Assembly (NCBI RefSeq): GCF_047302285.1 | Contig: NZ_CP154845.1 | Coordinates: 2,418,001 to 2,482,000 of the forward strand | Length of the DNA stretch: 64,000 nt | Source: Robertmurraya sp047302285 | GTDB taxonomy: Bacteria > Bacillota > Bacilli > Bacillales > Cytobacillaceae | Reading direction: 5' to 3' | Part shown: positions 8,592-16,854 of the stretch, piece after piece | How positions within the stretch are numbered: the first letter of the stretch is position 1 | Layout of the letters: every line of letters starts with the position of its first letter | Position numbers and translations under genes: made by a program | The notes under the pieces: generated by a model | What the model was told of the DNA's origin: nothing | Seen by the model: only the letters and a program-made list of their open reading frames with translations | The model's database searches: none

Positions 8592-8712
8592 CTGGAAGGG
8601 CCTCGACTGAGATATAGGAAATCCGATGAGCGTTAGCGAATCGAGATTGACTTATCGTAGGGAGGGGACCTGAAGTTTGATAGGCGATAGGCGATAGGCG
8701 CTGGAGCTAGAC
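8556..8712. repeat. Bacillaceae-type dispersed intergenic repeat
   Basis: About 157 bases from AAGCGCAAGCGCC to GGCGCTGGAGCTAGAC. The ends pair (AGCGCC with GGCGCT), and the interior has a triple GGCGATA run (8682-8700). I recall elements with the same ends (AAGCGC...CTTG and GGAGCTAGACG) scattered through Bacillaceae genomes; only one copy is in this window. It overlaps the last 12 codons of the ROK kinase. Confidence 0.55.
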
Positions 8713-8787
8713 GTAGATAGACTAATTATAAGAGTTATCCACAAAGGCGAAATCCATAATTTTCTAACCAACAAGTGTAGACAAAAT

Positions 8788-8822
8788 AAGACGGTAGACA
8801 AACTGGTCCACCGTCTTCTTTG
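8788..8822 (-). terminator. Terminator of the gmu operon
   Basis: Stem AAGACGGT(GGAC)/(GTCT)ACCGTCTT, loop six bases, then ATTTTG on the minus strand. It lies just after the gmuF stop; the plus strand also has a T-rich tail, so it may work in both directions. Confidence 0.7.
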
Positions 8823-8825
8823 TTC

Positions 8826-9773
8826 TTAAGGGTGAGAAACCATCAGTTCGCAGTTTCCTGAAACTTCAAATTCAGCCATTCCAACTGGGACGATGAAATG
8901 AGTTCCTTTCGTTAATAGATATGTTTCTCCGTTATGGTGAAACGAACCTTCCCCTTTTAACACACTTATGAGTAAATATTGGTTAACTGGTGCAGAGAAT
9001 GGAGCTTTACCATTCACATCCCATTTGTACACAGAGAAAAATTCAGAATTTACAAAGGTTGTAATCGTTGCGTCTCCCTTTGTTTCAACAGTTGGTGTGC
9101 TTTTGACAGCTTCGTGAGGAACGGTTGTAACTTCGATAGCTTTTTCTAAGTGTAGTTCACGAAGATTCCCTTGATCGTCACGACGATCATAATCATATAC
9201 TCGGTAAGTCGTATCAGAGCTTTGTTGTGTCTCTAATACAAGTGTCCCCTCGCATAATGCGTGAATCGTCCCACTCGGTACATAGAAGAAATCACCTGGC
9301 TTAATTTTGACGCGACGAAGCAAATCATTCCAACTACCTTCGTTCACCATTTGCTGGAGCTCTTCTTTCGTTTGAGCGTTATGACCAAAGATCATGTCAG
9401 CTCCCTCTTTACAATCTATGATATACCAGCATTCGGTTTTCCCTAGCTCCCCATTTTCATTCACCAAGGCGTAAGCATCATCTGGATGTACTTGAACAGA
9501 CAAATCCATATTCGCATCCAAGATTTTCGTTAATAGCGGAAAGACCTCGTCTGTCGGATTACCAAATAGCTCTGGATACTCTTTCCAAAGGCTGTTCAAT
9601 GTTTGCCCCGCATATGGACCATTTTCAATCACAGAGGGCCCGTTCGGATGAGCAGAAATTGCCCAGCATTCTCCTGTTTTATCCGTTGGAATGTCGTATC
9701 CATACTCTTTATTTAAAGCAGTACCGCCCCAAATTCTTTCTTTAAAAACAGGTTGTAAAAATAATGGTTGCAA
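8826..9773 (-). CDS. gmuF: Class I mannose-6-phosphate isomerase
   Basis: 315 residues. Converts mannose 6-phosphate to fructose 6-phosphate, feeding mannose units of glucomannan into glycolysis. Zinc-site motifs of type I phosphomannose isomerase are clear: QVHPDD (around residue 95), GKTECWYII (around 110) and VPSGTIHAL (around 170). Length equals Bacillus ManA/GmuF/Pmi (~315). ATG at 9773 is preceded by GAGG. Seventeen bases after the fructokinase and last in the operon. Which paralogue it is rests on gene order. Confidence 0.9.
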   Translation of the reverse strand: MQPLFLQPVFKERIWGGTALNKEYGYDIPTDKTGECWAISAHPNGPSVIENGPYAGQTLNSLWKEYPELFGNPTDEVFPLLTKILDANMDLSVQVHPDDAYALVNENGELGKTECWYIIDCKEGADMIFGHNAQTKEELQQMVNEGSWNDLLRRVKIKPGDFFYVPSGTIHALCEGTLVLETQQSSDTTYRVYDYDRRDDQGNLRELHLEKAIEVTTVPHEAVKSTPTVETKGDATITTFVNSEFFSVYKWDVNGKAPFSAPVNQYLLISVLKGEGSFHHNGETYLLTKGTHFIVPVGMAEFEVSGNCELMVSHP

Positions 9774-9790
9774 AATTTTTTCCTCCCTAA

Positions 9791-10655
9791 TTAATCTTGT
9801 TGAAGTGCTTCATAAGCAAGTAGTAGTGAGCCCGTAATTCCAGCATCATCTCCTAATCCAGGAGAAACGATGTAATCGGTTAATTCAGGTAAATCAACAT
9901 AATGGTTCATGAGCTCTGTTAAGTGTTTATAAATAAAAGGAAATACCTGCTTTTGCTTCATGACTCCCCCACCAAGAATAATCTTCTTCGGAGAGATGAT
10001 CAAAATGTATTGCATGAGAGCTTGAGCAATATAATAGCCTTCTAACTCCCAAACTTCAGAACGCTCTGAAAGATCAATTCCTTTTTCGCCCCATCGCGCT
10101 TCAATACCCGGACCCGCTGCTAAACCTTCTAAGCAATCCTTATGATATGGACATGTTCCGTCATATGAATCATTCGGATGCCTTCGAACAAAGGTATGTC
10201 CCATTTCAGGATGGGATAAGCCTTGCAACAGTTTTCCTTGTACTAATGCACCAGCACCGATCCCTGTTCCTACAGTTATATAGAGACAGCTATCTAATCC
10301 CTTTGCAGCGCCAAGAGTTGCTTCACCTAAAGCGGCCGCATTCACATCAGTATTAAAACCAATTGGAACCGAAAATGCGTCCTTCATCGTTTGGATAAAC
10401 GGATAATCCTTCCAAGCCGTTTTTGGCGTAGAGGTAATGTATCCGTAGGTTGGGCTTTCCTTATTTACATCAATCGGACCAAAGGAGCCAATCCCAATGG
10501 CGTCCACTTCATATTTTTGAAAGAATGCTATGACTTCCTTCATTGTTTTTTCAGGTATAGTAGTAGGGATTCTGAATTCGCTCTATGATTGTCCCTTTCT
10601 CATCTCCAACAGCACATACAAATTTTGTTCCGCCAGCTTCAATTGCCCCTAGCAT
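9791..10655 (-). pseudogene. gmuE: ROK fructokinase, frameshifted near its N-terminus
   Basis: Start at ATG 10655 behind GGAGG gives MLGAIEAGGTKFVCAVGDEKGTIIERIQ, then a stop after about eight wrong codons. Dropping one of the two bases at 10570-10571 restores the frame as RIQIPTTIPEKTMKEVIAFF and yields a ~287-residue protein. The rest is intact and carries GIGSFGPID, TDVNAAALGE, TVGTGIGAGA and the ROK zinc motif (HxxC..C..CxEG form, CPYHKDCLEG). It matches Bacillus fructokinase GmuE, which phosphorylates fructose. Either a real frameshift mutation or a single-base sequencing error. An internal ATG at 10543 would give a protein lacking the ATP phosphate-1 loop. Confidence 0.85.
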
Positions 10656-10680
10656 AGTCCATTCCTCCAATGCAATGTTT

Positions 10681-11385
10681 CTAGTTGATGGTCGTTACCT
10701 CAAATTTATCGTATCGATGGCGTGAAAAAGAATATTCAAATGGTACCCCATTATTGAGAAAACCTACATGCTCCACTTCTAAAATCGGGTCATATGGTAA
10801 GCACGCTAAATATTGATGGTCAAGTTCCTCTGATTTACATGCTCTTATTTTTCGATGAGATCCTGCGATCGTAAGACCTAAAGTCTCACGAATGTATTCA
10901 TAAATTGATCCAAATAGCGTTTCATCCGTAATTCCTGGAATTAACGTCGTAGGCATATATGTTTTTTCCATGACATATGGTTCATCATCAACTAATCTCA
11001 GACGGATTAAAAAGTAGACAGGGGTCTTTAGATCAATTGCTAAGTGTTCAGCAACTTCCTGAGAAGGAAACTGTACATCAAATTTTATGACCTGACTTGT
11101 CACTTTTTTTCCTTTAAGTAGCCTCGATAATCCTAGATTTTCGTTTGATCCGACGTTGACAACATTCTGAGATATGGCAGATTGAATAATAAATGTGCCA
11201 TGGCCTCTTTTTCGATATAGTAGGCCTTCTTTCACTAATATATCCAACGCCCGCTTCATCGTCATACGGCTACATTGAAACTCTTTTGCTAAAGTAATTT
11301 CATCTGGTATAGGTTGATCAATGGGATAAAACTGATGTCTAATTCTTTTTCTCATCACCGAAGAAATAGTTTCGTATTTTGGCAT
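10681..11385 (-). CDS. gmuR: GntR/HutC-family transcriptional regulator of the gmu operon
   Basis: 234 residues from ATG 11385 (behind GGGTGGAG; an upstream TTG at 11409 is less likely). N-terminal winged helix of the GntR type (residues 1-70, with QPIPDEITLAKEFQCSRMTMKRALDILVKEGLLYRKRGHGTF) and a C-terminal UTRA ligand-binding domain (about 90-230). HutC-type members with UTRA sense phosphorylated sugars and repress sugar operons. The position between gmuD and gmuE matches gmuR in B. subtilis. Its own promoter must lie in the 180-base gap upstream since gmuD is followed by a terminator. Probable targets are the TGTCTATAC sites at 7528-7561 and 15158-15168. Confidence 0.87.
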   Translation of the reverse strand: MPKYETISSVMRKRIRHQFYPIDQPIPDEITLAKEFQCSRMTMKRALDILVKEGLLYRKRGHGTFIIQSAISQNVVNVGSNENLGLSRLLKGKKVTSQVIKFDVQFPSQEVAEHLAIDLKTPVYFLIRLRLVDDEPYVMEKTYMPTTLIPGITDETLFGSIYEYIRETLGLTIAGSHRKIRACKSEELDHQYLACLPYDPILEVEHVGFLNNGVPFEYSFSRHRYDKFEVTTIN

Positions 11386-11561
11386 GAACGGTCTCCACCC
11401 TATTAACAAATTCTTTTTCTATAGGTTGATTGCACATAGATGTCGTTCTAACGCCTTACACAAGCGCTGTCTTCTATATCATACATCAACTTAAAGAAAA
11501 TGACTGTTAGTTTTTGATTTTTTCGATGCTATCGTGCAAGAATTCACAAACATATATTTTG

Positions 11562-11591
11562 AAAAAAAAGATGGTCTAAGCGACCATCTTT
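11562..11591 (-). terminator. Intrinsic terminator between gmuD and gmuR
   Basis: Ten-base perfect stem AAAGATGGTC/GACCATCTTT, five-base loop, then eight Ts on the minus strand, starting at the gmuD stop codon. It should separate gmuBACD from gmuREF, at least partly. Confidence 0.88.
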
Positions 11592-12993
11592 AAAATCCGT
11601 TATGTTCAGAAACGGTTTTAAACCATTGTCCGCTCTTTTTAATCGTTCTTTCACCGTCTTTGTTTAAATTCACAGAAACGAATCCATAACGATTTTTATA
11701 AGCGTTTGTCCAAGACCAGTTGTCCATAAACGTCCATAAATGATAGCCCTTAACGTTCGCTCCCTCTTCCAAGGCTTTATGAACCCATTTTAAATGGTCT
11801 TGAATAAATTCAATCCGATAATCGTCTTGAATAATACCATTTTGATCACGGAACTTCTCTTCACCTTCAACGCCCATTCCATTTTCTGAAATTAAACATT
11901 CAATGTTTCCATAATTCTCACGAAGGTTTGTTAGGATATCATATACACCCTTTTCGTAGATTTCCCATCCACGGTGAGGATTCATTTTACGACCAGGCAT
12001 GACATAGTTATCAAAGAAATGTTCAGGCATAAATGGAGCATCTGGATTCGGTAGATTTTCCTTTGCCTTTACTCTTCTCGGTTGATAGTAGTTAACACCA
12101 AGAATATCGACGGTGTTTTCTTTAATGATCTCTAAATCACTAGCTTCCATTTCTGGTACAAATCCTTCTTTCTTTAGAATTTGTACTAATTCCTGAGGGA
12201 ATTCCCCTTTGACAGATGGATCTAGGAAAGAGCGATTAAAGAATGCATCAGCGAGTAGTGCTGCCTTCAAATCAGCAGGATTTTGACTTCTTGGATATGA
12301 AGGTGTCAAGTTCAGGATGATCCCAATTTTTCCTTCTTGTTTTAATTCTTTATAAACTTGAATTGCCTTTGCACTAGCAAGGATCGAATGGAATGCGACT
12401 TGAACAGCTTTCCCAAAATCAACTTCATTAGGATAGTGGAAATCGTATAAATATCCGCCTTCTACCGGTACGATAGGCTCATTATGGGTAAACCAATATT
12501 TCACCCGATCACCAAAGAGTTCAAAACATGTTTGTGCATATTTTACGTAAGCATTAACGGTTTCACGATTCGTCCATCCACCAATCTTTTGAAGTTCCCA
12601 AGGCATGTCAAAGTGGAAAAGGTTAACGAATGGTTCAATCCCTTGAGCAATCATTTCATTGATGACATTGTTGTAAAATTCAACAGCCTTAGGATTCACT
12701 TCACCTTTACCACCAGGAATTAAGCGAGCCCATTGAATCGACATACGGAACGAATTGTGTCCGGTTTCCTTCATTAAGCGAATATCCTCTTTATATTTAT
12801 AATAAAATTGAGATGTTTTATCAGGACCTACCCCATCAAAGAAGCGAGTGGGCTCAATTTCATACCAGTAATCCCAAATATTTTTCCCTTTGCCATCGAC
12901 TTCTGCTGCACCTTCTGTTTGAGGTCCAGATGCTGCAGATCCCCACCAAAATCCTTCTGGGAAGTGATATTTAATCTCATTCATGCTAGTCAT
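11590..12993 (-). CDS. gmuD: GH1 phospho-beta-mannosidase/glucosidase
   Basis: 467 residues from ATG 12993 behind AAAGGAG (a GTG/ATG further up opens the frame at 13017). Family GH1: FPEGFWWGSAASGPQTEG at the N-terminus, THNEP acid/base and ISENGMG nucleophile. It lies in the slot and has the size of GmuD (~465), which hydrolyses phosphorylated manno/gluco-oligosaccharides imported by the GmuABC PTS. Clearly a different subfamily from the GH1 at 6020-7459 (NEP versus NEQN), so the two probably have different substrates. Confidence 0.87.
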   Translation of the reverse strand: MTSMNEIKYHFPEGFWWGSAASGPQTEGAAEVDGKGKNIWDYWYEIEPTRFFDGVGPDKTSQFYYKYKEDIRLMKETGHNSFRMSIQWARLIPGGKGEVNPKAVEFYNNVINEMIAQGIEPFVNLFHFDMPWELQKIGGWTNRETVNAYVKYAQTCFELFGDRVKYWFTHNEPIVPVEGGYLYDFHYPNEVDFGKAVQVAFHSILASAKAIQVYKELKQEGKIGIILNLTPSYPRSQNPADLKAALLADAFFNRSFLDPSVKGEFPQELVQILKKEGFVPEMEASDLEIIKENTVDILGVNYYQPRRVKAKENLPNPDAPFMPEHFFDNYVMPGRKMNPHRGWEIYEKGVYDILTNLRENYGNIECLISENGMGVEGEEKFRDQNGIIQDDYRIEFIQDHLKWVHKALEEGANVKGYHLWTFMDNWSWTNAYKNRYGFVSVNLNKDGERTIKKSGQWFKTVSEHNGF

Positions 12994-13113
12994 CTTTGTA
13001 GTCTCCTTTACCTGCATAGTTTACATTTGTGAAAAAAAAGGCAGAGTCTTACGGGGATGCTAAAGAATCATTGCATTTGCCGTTTAAACACCTGCCCCTT
13101 TTAGTTTTCAAGC

Positions 13114-14406
13114 TTATGCTGCTTTTTCTGCTTCTTTTTCTTTGATTAAATTCGTTTTGTCTAAGGTCTTTAAGAATGGGAACCAAATGAGTCCGACAAT
13201 AGCCATGTTAACTAACTGTAAAAGGCCACCAGCTATAGAGTTTGTTGCCATGATCCCATTGATAAAGAACGGAACTGTCCAAGGTACAGCTACACCTGTT
13301 GGTGGTGGAACTAATCCAGTTGACATGGCGAAGTAAGAAACAAGAGTTGCGACCATTGGTGCGATAATCCAAGGTAAGATAATAATTGGGTTCATTACGA
13401 TTGGTAAACCAAAGATAACAGGTTCGTTAACATTGAATAGACCAGGACCAACAGCAAGTTTCCCTACTTGCTTTAATTGTCTACTCTTCATAAAGGCAAG
13501 CATTGCGAATACAACGACTAGCGTCATACCAGTACCACCCATACCAACTGTGTAAATCTCGATAAATGGTTTAGAAATGATATGTGGTACAGCTTGACCA
13601 GCTGTATAAGCTTCTAAGTTTTCAATCATTAATGTGTTCCAAATTGGATCCATAACGGAGTTGATGATAACTTGTCCATGTAATCCAAAGAACCAAAGGA
13701 TTTGGATAAAGAATACAGCGATTAACGTTGGGATAATTCCGCTACCCAATCCTACTAATGGCGCTTGAATCACGTTATAAATAACATCATGTAAGTTTGT
13801 ATTAAATAATTGTGTTACAAGGATGTTGATACCTAAGAAAATAGTTAACGTAATAAGTGCAGGGATAAGTGCTGCGAATGATTTTGCTACCGCTGGTGGA
13901 ACACCAGGAGGCATTTTAATTGTAATATTCTTTTGAACAACTCGACGATAAATTTCAGTTGCAAGGAATGCTGTAATCATTCCGAGGAACATTCCTTTTG
14001 CACCTAAACGGTCAAGTGGAATTACACCTGATACAACTTCTCCACCTTCAAGTGTAACGATAAATGGAGTTAATAGTAAGAATGATACGAGTGAAATAGC
14101 TCCACCAAAAATAGCTTCTACATCATAACTTTTTGATAAATAATACCCTATACCAAAAACAACAAAGACTGACATAATCCCCATTGTGGCAGAGGAAGCG
14201 ATTCCAAACATGTCCTTAAAGTTCGCTAGAGCACCATCACTCATGAGTTTGTCTAAAAATGGTAGATTTGTTAAAACAACAAAGATTGAACCAAAAATTG
14301 TTAATGGGAACGCTAACATAAAGGCGTCACGTAGTACTGATAAAAAGCGATTGTTATTTAGTTTCCCAGCGATTGGAATCAGGTATTTACTTAATTTTTC
14401 AAACAT
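13114..14406 (-). CDS. gmuC: PTS system IIC component, lactose/cellobiose family
   Basis: 430-residue membrane transporter with about ten hydrophobic segments. Family landmarks: LFNVNEPVIFGLPIVMNP (substrate loop of the EIIC Lac family), GLHGQVIINSVMDPIW and MPPGVPPAVAKSFAALIP. It carries oligosaccharides into the cell with phosphorylation by IIB. Start ATG 14406 behind GAGGAGG. Sits after gmuA with a 15-base gap. The 120 bases to gmuD hold a weak GGCAG/CTGCC pairing with an eight-T tail, which could lower readthrough, but the loop is long and I do not call it. Confidence 0.9.
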   Translation of the reverse strand: MFEKLSKYLIPIAGKLNNNRFLSVLRDAFMLAFPLTIFGSIFVVLTNLPFLDKLMSDGALANFKDMFGIASSATMGIMSVFVVFGIGYYLSKSYDVEAIFGGAISLVSFLLLTPFIVTLEGGEVVSGVIPLDRLGAKGMFLGMITAFLATEIYRRVVQKNITIKMPPGVPPAVAKSFAALIPALITLTIFLGINILVTQLFNTNLHDVIYNVIQAPLVGLGSGIIPTLIAVFFIQILWFFGLHGQVIINSVMDPIWNTLMIENLEAYTAGQAVPHIISKPFIEIYTVGMGGTGMTLVVVFAMLAFMKSRQLKQVGKLAVGPGLFNVNEPVIFGLPIVMNPIIILPWIIAPMVATLVSYFAMSTGLVPPPTGVAVPWTVPFFINGIMATNSIAGGLLQLVNMAIVGLIWFPFLKTLDKTNLIKEKEAEKAA

Positions 14407-14421
14407 CGCCGTTTCCTCCTC

Positions 14422-14754
14422 TTAAATATTTTTTTGTTTGAACAGGTCCAGTAATTCTTTCACTAGTTCTTTCATTGATAAAGTTGACATCAAATGGTCT
14501 TCCGCATGCATTAATAACAATGCAAATTCCACTTTTTCACCTGATGCTTCTTGTTGTACCATTTTAAAATGAATTTGATGGGCAACCTTTAAATCTTCTT
14601 CAGCTTGAACGAGAAGTTGATCCGCTTCCTCTACTCTTCCTTCTTTATATTCACGAAGAGCTTGAATTACTTTACTTCTAGCGTTTCCACTATGAAGGAT
14701 CAGCATAAAGTTGATTTGTTCACCTGTAAGTTCTTCTATATTGATGTTTTCCAC
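14422..14754 (-). CDS. gmuA: PTS system IIA component, lactose/cellobiose family
   Basis: 110-residue soluble PTS protein that passes phosphate from HPr to IIB. The Lac-IIA pattern is clear: helical bundle with LHSGNARSKVIQAL near residue 22 and the phospho-histidine block LLMHAEDHLMS near residue 80. Thirteen bases after gmuB, fifteen before gmuC. Confidence 0.9.
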   Translation of the reverse strand: MENINIEELTGEQINFMLILHSGNARSKVIQALREYKEGRVEEADQLLVQAEEDLKVAHQIHFKMVQQEASGEKVEFALLLMHAEDHLMSTLSMKELVKELLDLFKQKNI

Positions 14755-14767
14755 GACTATCCCTCCA

Positions 14768-15070
14768 TTACATTAAAGAAAGTGCTTGCTCATAAGCTTT
14801 TTTACCATCTGCCATTCCGTAAGCCATCATATCGATAACATCTACTTTAATGCCATATTGCTCTGCTTCCTTTTGGAATTCACCTTTTAGGAAACTCATT
14901 TGCGGTCCAATTAAAACAACATCAGCATTGGCCATTTCTTTCTTTGCTTGATCTTGTCCAACAGCCCAAATTTTTGCTTCTTCACCAATCGATGCAGCAT
15001 GCTGTTCCATTTTGGTAACTAAAAGACTTGTTGACATTCCTGAGCTACAAGCTAATAAAATTCTTTTCAT
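14768..15070 (-). CDS. gmuB: PTS system IIB component, lactose/cellobiose family
   Basis: 100 residues from ATG 15070, ten bases after AAGGAG; the longer frame from 15118 lacks a ribosome site and adds a basic tail not seen in the family. Begins MKRILLACSSGMSTSLL, where the cysteine of LACSSGMST is the phosphorylated residue of Lac-family IIB. First gene of the gmu operon. Confidence 0.9.
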   Translation of the reverse strand: MKRILLACSSGMSTSLLVTKMEQHAASIGEEAKIWAVGQDQAKKEMANADVVLIGPQMSFLKGEFQKEAEQYGIKVDVIDMMAYGMADGKKAYEQALSLM

Positions 15071-15103
15071 CTGAATCAGTCTCCTTTTATATAAATTAGA
15101 TTT

Positions 15104-15131
15104 AAAAAGCGTTTTCATAAATCGCTTACAA
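15104..15131 (-). promoter_or_regulatory. Two overlapping candidate cre sites upstream of gmuB
   Basis: Minus strand TTGTAAGCGATTTAT (15117-15131) and ATGAAAACGCTTTTT (15104-15118) each match the 15-base cre consensus with one mismatch. They lie just after the gmuB -10 box, consistent with CcpA repression when glucose is present. Confidence 0.5.
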
Positions 15132-15136
15132 AAATT

Positions 15137-15168
15137 ATTATATACTTATTTTTTTAAATGTCTATACT
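15137..15168 (-). promoter_or_regulatory. gmuB promoter with overlapping operator
   Basis: Minus strand TAGACA (15159-15164), 16-base spacer, TATAAT (15137-15142), the same boxes and spacing as bglA. The -35 lies inside ATGTCTATACT (15158-15168, plus-strand reading), identical to an arm of the 7528-7561 operator. A degraded second copy (AATCTATTCTTTTAT) follows at about 15180. Confidence 0.7.
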
Positions 15169-15302
15169 TTTATTATTAAAAATCTATTCTTTTATCAAAC
15201 GCTTCCATAAAACCCTTACATATCAATAGTTTGGCATTATAAAATTATTTTAAACTAGTAATAATTGTTGTTAAAATAACGGCAATCCTTTCGTGTAATA
15301 AC

Positions 15303-15344
15303 AAAAAAGACCGATTATCATTTCAGCGATAATCGGTCTTTTTG
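15303..15344. terminator. Bidirectional hairpin upstream of adeR
   Basis: Stem AAAAAGACCGATTATC paired with GATAATCGGTCTTTTT, T-runs on both strands. No gene ends here on the plus strand, so it may insulate adeR from upstream transcription or belong to a short leader transcript. Confidence 0.65.
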
Positions 15345-15483
15345 CTATAGAACATAGCTCTTTTAGTAATCAATATACAATATTTGTGCCATGATAAGTG
15401 AAAAATTCGACACTTTATATACAAGCCCCCAAAACGTAAGATATGATTATACATATTCCAGATATATAAGGAGAACGAACGCA

Positions 15484-16737
15484 ATGGATTCATATCGTAA
15501 AAATGACAATCCGTTTAAAGGTAGTTTTAAGACGTTGGAAAGCTTAGTGGACCGAATAAGTGATGTATTTCATTGCCCTGTTACGATTGAGGATGCTAAT
15601 CATCGCCTTCTTGCATACAGCAAGCATAGTGAAGAAACCGACCAAGCGAGAATTCAGACGATTATTGGACGCAGAGTCCCTGAAAAGGTCATCAATAGCT
15701 TATGGAAAAATAATATTTTACCGAAAATTAATCGTACAGACGCTCCTGTACGGATTCCCCATATTGAAGAAGTTGGACTCGGGGATCGAATCGCGATTGC
15801 CATTCATAAAAACCATGATGTACTTGGCTATATTTGGGCATTAGAGGTCGAAAGAAAATTTACAGATGAGGATTTCAACCTTTTTAAACAAGCGGCTCTA
15901 GCAGTGAAAAATCAGTTATTGCAAATAAAAGGTCAGCAAAATGAAACAGATGAAGGAATGAAAGATTTCTTTTGGCAACTCCTGACGGGCAATATTCATT
16001 CTAAAAAGGAAGTTCGAGATAAATTTGCAGAATTTCATATTTTGCCTCCCTCCCTCTTTTCTGTCGTTGTTTTGCAATTTCACGAATCCATTACAAGAGA
16101 AAATCAACAACAAATTTCCTATCTTCTCTTGACGACACAACAATTGAAAATCATTTTTCATGTCCTAGATGAAAAAGAAGTTATTTTACTAACGGCTCCA
16201 TACAAGGATGAATTTTCTGAACTTCATTTAACGACGTTTATTGAAGAATTTATTTATCATATGAAGAAACGATTCAATATTGAATCCATTATTGGAGGAT
16301 GTGGAACGATTTTTGAAGACTACATGGAAGTGGAACGGAGCTATCAGGAAGCCCTTACTGTCCTTCAATGTAAGAAACGGTTCCCTGAAGAAGCAGAGCG
16401 ATTATTAAGTTATCAACGTCTAGGAATTTATCGCTATTTAGATATCATTTTGGAAAAAAATCGGTTGGAAAAATATGAAAACCATTCATTAACAAAGCTT
16501 AAACAATATGATTTAGAGCATCATACTCAACTCTTTCAGACATTGGAGACTTATTTGAATTTGGATAGTAATATGAATGAAGCAGCGAAAGCATTACATA
16601 TACATTTAAATACTTTAAATTATCGATTAAAACGAATCGCTGAAATCGGGGAAATTAATTTGCGTGATGCCTATCAAAAAATCGCATTATTCATCGATTT
16701 AAAGCTCGAGCAACTTCAGGAAAAGGAGCATTTGTGA
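15484..16737 (+). CDS. adeR: PucR/CdaR-family regulator, probable activator of ald
   Basis: 417 residues from ATG 15484, ten bases after AAGGAG (frame opens at 15391 without a site). N-terminal GAF-like sensing region (about 20-160), a central GGDEF-like CdaR region, and a C-terminal PucR helix-turn-helix (NMNEAAKALHIHLNTLNYRLKRIAEI, about 365-392). B. subtilis AdeR, from the same family and directly upstream of ald, activates alanine dehydrogenase; arrangement here is identical, with ald 117 bases downstream after a terminator. Confidence 0.88.
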   Translation: MDSYRKNDNPFKGSFKTLESLVDRISDVFHCPVTIEDANHRLLAYSKHSEETDQARIQTIIGRRVPEKVINSLWKNNILPKINRTDAPVRIPHIEEVGLGDRIAIAIHKNHDVLGYIWALEVERKFTDEDFNLFKQAALAVKNQLLQIKGQQNETDEGMKDFFWQLLTGNIHSKKEVRDKFAEFHILPPSLFSVVVLQFHESITRENQQQISYLLLTTQQLKIIFHVLDEKEVILLTAPYKDEFSELHLTTFIEEFIYHMKKRFNIESIIGGCGTIFEDYMEVERSYQEALTVLQCKKRFPEEAERLLSYQRLGIYRYLDIILEKNRLEKYENHSLTKLKQYDLEHHTQLFQTLETYLNLDSNMNEAAKALHIHLNTLNYRLKRIAEIGEINLRDAYQKIALFIDLKLEQLQEKEHL

Positions 16738-16767
16738 AATTTCACAAATGAGCCGATTCCTTTTTTA
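16721..16767 (+). terminator. Terminator after adeR
   Basis: Perfect 22-base palindrome (half CATTTGTGAAA) at 16729-16750 overlapping the adeR stop codon, flanked by AAAAGGA and TCCTTTTTT which extend the stem imperfectly. Confidence 0.7.
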
Positions 16768-16854
16768 TTTTCTCGACAATGTCAAAATATTTACAAAAAA
16801 TTTATAATTGAATTAGATTTTAAGATAAGCAATCTTTATAAGGAGGAAATAGAA

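Noticed and set aside
8670..8712. CRISPR-like short repeat (three GGCGATA units)
   Set aside because: Seven-base tandem units within a known dispersed repeat, with no spacers or cas genes.
13018..13113. Terminator between gmuC and gmuD
   Set aside because: GGCAG/CTGCC with a long T-run exists, but the loop is about 50 bases and the stem only five, so it is weak.
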